This document shows positions 1 to 4,881 of a stretch of 7,561 nucleotides of DNA, one piece after another (position 1 is the stretch's first letter; every line of letters starts with the position of its first letter). The translations under genes and the position numbers were made by a program. Below the pieces are notes generated by a model. That model was given only the letters and a program-made list of their open reading frames with translations. It was not told the origin of the DNA and ran no database searches. The stretch is from an uncultured bacterium. GTDB taxonomy: Bacteria; Bacillota_I; Bacilli_A; RF39; UBA660. The stretch spans positions 1-7,561 of the forward strand of contig CASEAD010000137.1 in assembly GCA_949285775.1 (NCBI GenBank), written 5' to 3'.

Positions 1-2
1 TA

Positions 3-362
3 AAATTATTAGATAGATTTGATTACCGCCTTGATTTAGATAAGATATTAATACCAGATATATTAAGAATCTTAAATTATGATATAGATAAGTTTACATA
101 TTTATCTAATAGTAAAGATATTTTAAAAGAATTTCAAGAATGGACTAATAATAAAGATTTATTAATAATAGATAACGAATATACTTCTAATTATTTATCT
201 ACTTTACCTAATAAAAAATATTCTATTCTAAAATACCTTAATCTAAAATATACAGATGATGTTATAAATATAATAATGAATAAATATAAATTAGAACCAT
301 CTAATTATATTACTGACTTATTATATGAAGCCTTAATATATGAAAGTAACTCTAAAAACTAG
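3..362 (+). CDS. C-terminal fragment of an unrecognised protein
   Basis: An open frame enters from the left edge and ends at TAG 360-362, giving the last 119 residues of a protein whose start lies outside the window. The fragment is rich in Leu, Ile, Asn, Lys and Tyr, with no membrane segment, no Cys pair and no catalytic motif that I can name. Its alternation of short charged and hydrophobic stretches suggests a soluble, mostly helical C-terminal domain. Codon use is as AT-biased as in the neighbouring genes, so nothing points to recent transfer. The stop codon forms part of the 3' arm of a terminator hairpin, so this gene is probably the last of its transcription unit and is separate from radC. 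I do not recognise the family. The reading frame is convincing; the function is unknown. Confidence 0.75.
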   Translation, partial: KLLDRFDYRLDLDKILIPDILRILNYDIDKFTYLSNSKDILKEFQEWTNNKDLLIIDNEYTSNYLSTLPNKKYSILKYLNLKYTDDVINIIMNKYKLEPSNYITDLLYEALIYESNSKN

Positions 363-373
363 AGTTATTTTTC
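346..373 (+). terminator. Rho-independent terminator overlapping the upstream stop codon
   Basis: AACTCTA (348-354) and TAGAGTT (360-366) are perfect complements around a 5-base loop. T347-A367 adds a further pair and G346-T368 a possible wobble pair. A short run of T (368-372) follows directly. The stem is AT-rich and only moderately stable, but the form is classical for low-GC Bacillota. The TAG stop of the upstream gene is the start of the 3' arm, which is a compact arrangement. It would separate the upstream gene from radC. Confidence 0.7.
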
Positions 374-411
374 TATAAATTCATCCAAATAAGAAGGGAT
401 TTTTAAATTTA

Positions 412-437
412 TCTCTAATAATATAATTAGAGGTGAT
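412..437 (+). promoter_or_regulatory. Hairpin covering the radC ribosome binding site
   Basis: CTCTAAT (413-419) and ATTAGAG (426-432) are perfect complements with a 6-base loop. The 3' arm contains the 5' part of the radC Shine-Dalgarno sequence AGAGGTGAT (429-437), which stands just before the ATG at 440. If the hairpin forms, the GAGG core (430-433) is largely paired, so translation could be damped or made temperature- or context-sensitive. The stem is 7 bp with mostly A-T pairs, so it may be only marginally stable. The pairing is seen in the sequence; a regulatory role is inferred. Confidence 0.4.
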
Positions 438-439
438 AT

Positions 440-1132
440 ATGATAAATTTCAAAAACATACCAAATGAAGAAAAACCTAGGGAAAGGTTAGTATTATATG
501 GAAGTGATAATCTAAGTACTGAAGAATTATTAATGATACTTCTTAAAACAGGAACTAAAAACTATTCTGTAAAAGAAGTAGCATGTAATCTTTTAGAAGA
601 AGTAGGAGGTATAGATAACTTAAAAAATATAACTTTAAATAAATTAGAGAGTATTAAAGGGATAGGTAGAATAAAAGCCATAGAAATTTTAGCGGCCATA
701 GAACTAGGGAAAAGAATAAATAATGAAGTTTCTATAACTGATATGATTTCTTGTACTAACCCAATAACTATTATTAATTACTTTAATTATTTATTTAAAG
801 GTAAACTACAAGAAGAATTCTATGTCATATATCTTAATAACAAGAAAAAATACCTAGATAAACTAAAACTATTTATTGGAAGCATCAACACATCTATTGC
901 ACATCCTAGAGAAATATTCAAAAATGCTTACCTCCTATCTGCCAGTTTTATTATCTGTATCCATAATCACCCCTCTGGAGATGCTACCCCTAGTATTCAA
1001 GATATAGAACTCACAAAAAAACTAAAAGAAATAGGTCATATTCACGCTATTGAATTAATAGACCACATAATAATTGGAAATAATAACTATTATAGTTTTT
1101 ATGAAGATAATAATGTTTTAACCCATAAATAA
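440..1132 (+). CDS. radC: RadC family JAB/MPN-domain protein
   Basis: This 230-residue protein has the full RadC (UPF0758) architecture and the family's usual length. Residues about 10-92 form the N-terminal helical domain, starting with PRERL and including the LLKTGT motif and a helix-hairpin-helix at about 69-91 (SIKGIGRIKA). Residues about 105-225 form the JAB/MPN domain. Its metal site is intact: HNHPSGD at 175-181 supplies the two His, with Ser185 and Asp188 further on, and E126 is the probable acidic partner. IELIDHIIIG at 204-213 is the typical C-terminal strand. The fold is that of zinc-dependent JAMM proteins. The old link to DNA repair is not well supported, and the biochemical role of chromosomal RadC remains uncertain. 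The start is ATG after AGAGGTGAT, which may be masked by a hairpin. It is probably co-transcribed with the next gene 28 bases downstream. I see no convincing promoter of its own. Confidence 0.95.
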   Translation: MINFKNIPNEEKPRERLVLYGSDNLSTEELLMILLKTGTKNYSVKEVACNLLEEVGGIDNLKNITLNKLESIKGIGRIKAIEILAAIELGKRINNEVSITDMISCTNPITIINYFNYLFKGKLQEEFYVIYLNNKKKYLDKLKLFIGSINTSIAHPREIFKNAYLLSASFIICIHNHPSGDATPSIQDIELTKKLKEIGHIHAIELIDHIIIGNNNYYSFYEDNNVLTHK

Positions 1133-1160
1133 ATGCATATATTTTAATGTAGGTGGTAAA

Positions 1161-2009
1161 ATGAAAAATATTACAAAGATAATAGGCCTTTTCACTCTTA
1201 TTGCCTTTAGCTTTTTTTACTCCGATAAAGTAATAACCGTAATAAAAGAACAAGACCCCATTATGATAGAATTAGATAACATAAAAGACACCTATCTAAC
1301 CAAAGCTATAGATGCCGTTATAGAAGAAGATACCATCATACCAGGCTTATCAGGAAGAGAAATAGATATAGATAAAAGTTATAATAATATGAAGACTTTA
1401 GGTAAATTTTCTACCAGCGCTATTACATATAAAGATATAACCCCTAATATAAGTATTACCCATAATAAAGATAAATATATAATTAAAGGAAATAATAATA
1501 AACAAATGGTTAGTTTAGTATTCATATTAAACACTAATAATAACTTAGAAAAATTACAAAATATTATTACCAATAAAAATATATATATAAACTACTTTAT
1601 AGATTATGACTATCTAGTAAAAAACTCCACAACAATAAAAAAACTAACTAATTGTGAAATATATAGTTATGGAAACAATGGCGAATATACCCCCGATAAC
1701 CTATTATTCTCAAATAACCTAATAAATAGAATAACTAACAATAATGCTATCTATTGCCTTGCTACAAATAAAGACGATAGTACATTATCCTTATGTTCAT
1801 CATATGACTTATATACCATATATCCCAATATAATAAGTATAGGAGAACCCTATAATGATATAAAAAGTAACTTAACAAGTGGTAGTATTATACTATTAAA
1901 TATTAATAACAAAACCTTAAATCAATTAGATATAATAATAGACTATATAGAGGGAAAAGGCTTAAAAATAGAAAAATTATCTAAATTATTAAGCGAAGAG
2001 CTAAAATAA
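1161..2009 (+). CDS. Membrane-anchored, apparently inactive polysaccharide deacetylase-like protein
   Basis: This 282-residue protein starts at ATG after AGGTGG (1151-1156). A hydrophobic stretch at about 7-20, preceded by Lys and without an obvious cleavage site, looks like an N-terminal membrane anchor, so the rest should face outward. Residues about 60-95 hold a well-ordered segment (PGLSGREIDIDKSYNNMKTL) that reads like a conserved family signature. From about 117 the pattern follows the NodB deacetylase fold: a strand MVSLVFIL, a helix, NKNIYINYFID (139-148), YLVKNSTTIKKL (151-162), and at the end GSIILLNI (241-248) followed by KGLKIEKLSKLLSE (266-279). The catalytic motifs are not there. 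The TFDDGP position reads FILNTN (121-126), no HxxxH follows near 166-176, and the late LLH motif reads LLN (N247). Cys199 and Cys212 are present. It is probably a binding or structural relative in the cell envelope rather than an active deacetylase. The fold assignment is by pattern only. Confidence 0.7.
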   Translation: MKNITKIIGLFTLIAFSFFYSDKVITVIKEQDPIMIELDNIKDTYLTKAIDAVIEEDTIIPGLSGREIDIDKSYNNMKTLGKFSTSAITYKDITPNISITHNKDKYIIKGNNNKQMVSLVFILNTNNNLEKLQNIITNKNIYINYFIDYDYLVKNSTTIKKLTNCEIYSYGNNGEYTPDNLLFSNNLINRITNNNAIYCLATNKDDSTLSLCSSYDLYTIYPNIISIGEPYNDIKSNLTSGSIILLNINNKTLNQLDIIIDYIEGKGLKIEKLSKLLSEELK

Positions 2010-2041
2010 CTACAAGTTTACATTTATTTATGATAATTAAC

Positions 2042-2071
2042 TTGACAATTACTCTAAATATATTATACAAT
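2042..2071 (+). promoter_or_regulatory. Probable sigma-A promoter for rny
   Basis: A perfect -35 TTGACA (2042-2047) is followed after 18 bases by TACAAT (2066-2071), a 5/6 match to -10; TATACA at 2064-2069 with a 16-base spacer is an alternative register. A short inverted repeat, TATACA (2064-2069) with TGTATA (2077-2082), lies over the -10 and start region. Further down, a 14-base palindrome centres on 2092/2093. A second perfect -10 hexamer, TATAAT (2114-2119), lies nearer the gene but lacks a matching -35. The leader to the rny ATG would be about 65 bases. I see no strong terminator for the preceding gene in 2010-2041. Confidence 0.6.
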
Positions 2072-2131
2072 TGTAATGTATAGTTTAAATTATAATTTAT
2101 ATTAAATTTTTTCTATAATAAAACAAAGAAT

Positions 2132-2136
2132 GGAGG
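2132..2136 (+). promoter_or_regulatory. Ribosome binding site that fixes the rny start
   Basis: GGAGG at 2132-2136 stands 7 bases before ATG 2144, which is ideal spacing. A possible upstream GTG start at 2138 would follow the Shine-Dalgarno sequence by one base and is sterically unlikely. The ATG at 2144 is therefore preferred, shortening the longest open frame by two residues. Confidence 0.85.
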
Positions 2137-2143
2137 TGTGTGT

Positions 2144-3697
2144 ATGAATGATATATTTATCTCCATTTTAGTATTTGTTCTTGGAGTATTTGTAGGTTTA
2201 GTTATTGTTCTTGTTATAAATATAATTAAGAAGAAGAATGATGAAAAGAAGGCTTTATCTATTATAGAACAAGCAAAAAAAGATGCAGACAAAACAAAAA
2301 GAGAATCAATATTAGAAACAAAAGAAGAAATTCATAAATTAAAATTAGATGCTGATAAAGAAATAAAAGAAAAAAAGAACGAAATAAAAGAATCTGAAGA
2401 AAGACTATTACAAAGAGAAAATAATATTGATAGAAGAGATTTAGCCCTTCAAAGTAGAGAAGAAGCTGTTGTTGAAAGAGAAAATAATATACTAGACAGA
2501 CAAAAAGAAATTCAAGAAAAAGAAGAACAAATGGAGGAAATAAAGAAAGAACAACTTGCAAAATTAGAAAGTATTGCTAAGTTTAGTAAAGGACAGGCTC
2601 ACGACACTATTATGAAAATGGTTGAGGAAAAAATGAGTAAAGAAATTGCCGCTTATATAAAAGAAAGAGAGTCTGAAGCTAAATTGGAATCTGACTTTTT
2701 TGCAAAAGAAATGTTAATATCTTGTATGCAAAGATATGCAGCAGAGATCGCTAATGAACAAACAGTTACAGTAATTAATTTACCTAATGATGATATGAAA
2801 GGAAGAATAATAGGAAGAGAAGGAAGAAATGTAAGAACAATTGAATCTGTTACAGGTGTTGATTTAATAATTGATGACACACCAGAGGCTATTGTTATTT
2901 CAAGCTTTGACCCATTAAGAAGAGAAATTGCCAGATTAACTCTAGAAACATTAATAAGTGATGGAAGAATTCATCCTGCTAGAATAGAAGAAGTATATGA
3001 CAAAATGTGTAACGAAGTTAATACAGCCATAAAAAATTATGGTAAAGAAGCAATATACTCCCTAGGAATAAGTAAAATGGATTCTGAATTAATTCAAATA
3101 ATAGGTAAATTACATTTTAGAAGTAGTTATGGACAAAATGCTCTACAACATTCCCTAGAAGTTGCCAATATTTCAGGATTAATAGCAGCAGAATTAGGCG
3201 AAAACGTAAATCTTGCCAAAAGAGCAGGACTATTACACGATATTGGTAAAGCCATTGATTTTGAAATGGAAGGAAGTCATGTTCAAATAGGAGCAGACTT
3301 AGCCAAAAAGTATAATGAAGATGATGTTGTAATTAATTCTATAATGTCTCATCATGGTGATACAGAAGCAACAAGTATAATCGCAACTATAGTAGCAATT
3401 GCCGATACTATTTCAGCATCTCGTCCAGGAGCAAGAAATGATACTTCTGAAAACTACTTCCAAAGACTTGAAAAATTAGAAAGTATAGGTAATTCAATCG
3501 AAGGTGTTGATAAAACTTATGCCGTACAAGCCGGAAGAGAATTAAGAGTAATTGTTAAACCAGATGAAGTAGACGACTTAATGAGTCATCAAATTGCCAG
3601 AGAAATAAAAGAACGAATTGAAAATGAAATGCAATATCCTGGAACAGTTAAAGTAACTGTAATAAGAGAAACAAGATATAGTGAAGAAGCCAAGTAA
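2144..3697 (+). CDS. rny: Ribonuclease Y
   Basis: RNase Y is the membrane-tethered endoribonuclease that starts decay and processing of many mRNAs in Bacillota, cutting single-stranded AU-rich RNA. The 517-residue product has all expected parts in order. A transmembrane helix spans about 3-28. A long, highly charged Lys/Glu coiled coil covers about 29-180. A KH RNA-binding domain at about 205-270 carries GRIIGREGRN at 220-229. The HD domain at about 332-430 has H336, the H365-D366 pair in GLLHDIGKA, H403-H404 in MSHHGD and D421 in AIADTISASRPGAR. The C-terminal domain ends with a strand-rich segment. Length matches the family's roughly 520 residues and all catalytic residues are intact, so it should be active. 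It appears to be transcribed from its own promoter upstream, and the next gene also has a separate promoter. I see only a very weak AT-only hairpin after the stop and no strong terminator. Confidence 0.97.
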   Translation: MNDIFISILVFVLGVFVGLVIVLVINIIKKKNDEKKALSIIEQAKKDADKTKRESILETKEEIHKLKLDADKEIKEKKNEIKESEERLLQRENNIDRRDLALQSREEAVVERENNILDRQKEIQEKEEQMEEIKKEQLAKLESIAKFSKGQAHDTIMKMVEEKMSKEIAAYIKERESEAKLESDFFAKEMLISCMQRYAAEIANEQTVTVINLPNDDMKGRIIGREGRNVRTIESVTGVDLIIDDTPEAIVISSFDPLRREIARLTLETLISDGRIHPARIEEVYDKMCNEVNTAIKNYGKEAIYSLGISKMDSELIQIIGKLHFRSSYGQNALQHSLEVANISGLIAAELGENVNLAKRAGLLHDIGKAIDFEMEGSHVQIGADLAKKYNEDDVVINSIMSHHGDTEATSIIATIVAIADTISASRPGARNDTSENYFQRLEKLESIGNSIEGVDKTYAVQAGRELRVIVKPDEVDDLMSHQIAREIKERIENEMQYPGTVKVTVIRETRYSEEAK

Positions 3698-3753
3698 TAG
3701 GTTTCTTTTCTTATTATTATATCTACTTATATCCATTAAAATAAGCTAATATT

Positions 3754-3802
3754 TTTATTTAAGTATTGAAAAATTAACCAATATATTATATACTTAAATA
3801 AA
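3754..3802 (+). repeat. 13-bp perfect inverted repeat framing a promoter
   Basis: TTTATTTAAGTAT (3754-3766) and ATACTTAAATAAA (3790-3802) are exact reverse complements separated by 23 bases. The left arm ends at the first base of a -35 element and the right arm covers most of the matching -10. The centre-to-centre distance of the arms is 36 bases, between three and four helical turns. Such a layout could be a two-site operator for a dimeric regulator. As RNA, the arms could also form a weak long-loop hairpin at the end of the rny transcript. The repeat itself is certain; its function is inferred. Confidence 0.6.
3766..3794 (+). promoter_or_regulatory. Probable sigma-A promoter for the HD-domain gene
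   Basis: TTGAAA (3766-3771, 5/6) and TATACT (3789-3794, 5/6) are separated by exactly 17 bases, the optimum for a housekeeping promoter. Transcription would start near 3801 and give a leader of about 57 bases before ATG 3858. Both hexamers touch the arms of the 13-bp inverted repeat, so a protein bound to the repeat would compete with RNA polymerase. Confidence 0.6.
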
Positions 3803-3843
3803 TAAAAAGAAAAATTTGTCTTATTTTGGCGAATTATTGTTAC

Positions 3844-3849
3844 GAGGAG
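3844..3849 (+). promoter_or_regulatory. Ribosome binding site that fixes the HD-gene start
   Basis: GAGGAG (3844-3849) lies 8 bases before ATG 3858. The longest open frame could begin at TTG 3816, 14 codons earlier, but that codon follows an A-rich stretch without a Shine-Dalgarno sequence, and the extra residues do not resemble the start of an HD domain. ATG 3858 is therefore chosen. Confidence 0.8.
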
Positions 3850-3857
3850 TGTTGGTA

Positions 3858-4610
3858 ATGAGAGAAAGCAAAATAATGAAAGAATTTGAAAAATATGTTA
3901 GTAAATTTAATTTAAATAAAGGTAATGTTAAAATAATATATTTTCATTGCTTAAAAGTAATGGATTTATGTAAAGATATTGCCTCTAACTTAGGAATATT
4001 TAATGAAGAAGAAATCATTGTTTGCGGATTAATAGGCCTATTTCATGATATATCACAATTTAGTAACAAGAATTCTAATTATATGTTTGACGATACAGTA
4101 GACTATAATAAGAAAAGTGCTGAAATATTATTTGATACAGATAAAATAATGAGAAATATAACTGATGATACCAAATATGACGATATAATTAAAATAGCAA
4201 TATATTGCCAAAATAAAAATGGTTTACCAAAAGGGATTGATGAAAGGACCCTACATTTTTGCAAAGTATTAAAAGATGCCCATACCATAGATAATTTTAG
4301 AATGGTATTAAACTATTCATACTTAGATACTCATATTGATAATTTTCCAACAAATTTAGTCTACGATGAATTTAAAAAATATAAAGTTATTAATTCTAAA
4401 GTTAGCGATAATGATGCCGACAGCGTCTTAGAAACTATGTCATTAGTGTTTGGTATTAATTATTATTATAGTTATTCAATTTTATATAAAGAAGGATATG
4501 TCATAAAACTAATAGATATGTTAACGTTTAATGATAAAAATATCTTCAAATTTTTCAAACAAATAAGTTTTGTTATGAATAACTTTATAAAAAATAAAAT
4601 AAGTGGCTGA
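3858..4610 (+). CDS. HD-domain protein, putative metal-dependent phosphohydrolase
   Basis: This 250-residue soluble protein has an N-terminal HD domain and no membrane segment. The core metal ligands are visible: H30 (YFHCLKVMDL), the H63-D64 pair (LIGLFHDISQF) and D140 (VLKDAHTID). The overall pattern, including the ILF and DERTLHFCKVLKDA segments, follows a group of stand-alone HD proteins common in low-GC Bacillota. In that group, as I recall it, an extra His is expected near residue 84 and another near 118; here they read N84 and Q118. The single-metal site is kept, but a second metal site may be weakened. The substrate is unknown; HD relatives act on nucleotides or phosphate esters. Residues about 150-250 are helical and lack known motifs. 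It follows rny by 160 bases under a promoter of its own. Its TGA stop overlaps the valS -35 region, and no separate terminator is seen. Confidence 0.8.
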   Translation: MRESKIMKEFEKYVSKFNLNKGNVKIIYFHCLKVMDLCKDIASNLGIFNEEEIIVCGLIGLFHDISQFSNKNSNYMFDDTVDYNKKSAEILFDTDKIMRNITDDTKYDDIIKIAIYCQNKNGLPKGIDERTLHFCKVLKDAHTIDNFRMVLNYSYLDTHIDNFPTNLVYDEFKKYKVINSKVSDNDADSVLETMSLVFGINYYYSYSILYKEGYVIKLIDMLTFNDKNIFKFFKQISFVMNNFIKNKISG

Positions 4611-4634
4611 AAAATATTTATTTTATGATATAAT
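4607..4634 (+). promoter_or_regulatory. Extended -10 promoter for the valS T-box leader
   Basis: TATAAT (4629-4634) is a perfect -10 and is preceded by TG at 4626-4627, giving the extended -10 form TGnTATAAT. The -35 is weak: CTGAAA (4607-4612) at 16 bases, overlapping the TGA stop of the HD-domain gene. The predicted start near 4641 sits just before the first helix of the T-box RNA, which supports the assignment. Confidence 0.7.
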
Positions 4635-4640
4635 AGACAA

Positions 4641-4864
4641 AAACAAAGAACAAGAGGAGTAATATATATTTTATTTATAGAGAGCTAGTGTAAGGTGAAA
4701 ACTAGTAATAAAATAATATGAAGGTAGCTTGGGAGTTGTATATCTGAAATCAAGTAAGATATATCGGTTGTACCGTTATAACATTGAGGTAATAATTATT
4801 ATTACAAATTAAGGTGGTACCACGAATTATTCGTCCTTAGGGATTAATAATTCTTTTATTTTAT
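4641..4864 (+). promoter_or_regulatory. T-box riboswitch sensing tRNA-Val
   Basis: This leader RNA binds tRNA-Val and lets valS be transcribed when the tRNA is uncharged. Stem I is closed by CAAG (4651-4654) with CTTG (4728-4731). A loop-E pair, AGTA (4658-4661) and GAA (4720-4722), is followed by a helix, 4662-4675 with 4707-4719 (one bulge). The AGAGAG element (4679-4684) and a distal hairpin CTAGT/ACTAG (4685-4689, 4701-4705) complete it. The specifier is GTA (4724-4726), a valine codon, followed by the usual purine. Stem II is TATATCT/AGATATA (4739-4745, 4757-4763). A small hairpin CGGT/ACCG (4765-4775) may form the IIA/B pseudoknot with 4777-4782. Stem III is GTAATAA/TTATTAC (4789-4795, 4799-4805). 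The T-box proper is 4811-4824. The antiterminator pairs TAAGG (4810-4814) with CCTTA (4835-4839) and ACG with CGT, leaving bulge TGGT (4815-4818) to pair with ACCA at the tRNA end. Confidence 0.95.
4824..4864 (+). terminator. Conditional terminator of the valS T-box
   Basis: GAATTATT (4824-4831) pairs exactly with AATAATTC (4846-4853). An inner TCC/GGA helix (4834-4836, 4841-4843) sits beyond a small internal loop, and the T-rich tract 4854-4864 follows. It shares bases 4824-4839 with the antiterminator, so the two folds exclude each other. With charged tRNA-Val it should stop both leader transcripts and read-through from the HD-domain gene. Confidence 0.9.
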
Positions 4865-4881
4865 AGAAAGAAGGAATTAAT

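Noticed and set aside
422..427. A perfect TATAAT that could be the radC -10 element
   Set aside because: Transcription would start at about 434, inside the Shine-Dalgarno sequence, leaving almost no leader, and there is no -35 hexamer at the right distance. It is better explained as the loop and arm of the local hairpin.
1047..1253. A 68-codon - strand open frame across the radC end and the next gene's start
   Set aside because: It spans the junction of two well-supported + strand genes, has low-complexity Tyr/Phe content and no recognisable motif.
2013..2044. CAAGTT / AACTTG inverted repeat after the deacetylase-like gene as a terminator
   Set aside because: The arms are only 6 bp with a 20-base loop, there is no T tract, and the right arm overlaps the rny -35 element.
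2138..2143. GTG start for rny two codons upstream
   Set aside because: It lies one base after the GGAGG ribosome binding site, while ATG 2144 has ideal spacing.
2262..2561. A 99-codon open frame on the - strand, rich in Leu and Phe, resembling a membrane protein
   Set aside because: It is the reverse reading of the Lys/Glu-rich coiled-coil region of rny. AAA and GAA codons read backwards give TTT and TTC, which mimics a hydrophobic protein. It has no ribosome binding site or family signature.
3738..3755. AAAATA / TATTTT hairpin with a 6-base loop as an rny terminator
   Set aside because: The stem has six A-T pairs only and no uninterrupted T run after it, so it is too weak to call at this base composition.
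3816..3857. TTG start adding 14 residues to the HD-domain protein
   Set aside because: There is no ribosome binding site before TTG 3816, whereas GAGGAG stands 8 bases before ATG 3858. The extra codons read through the ribosome binding site.
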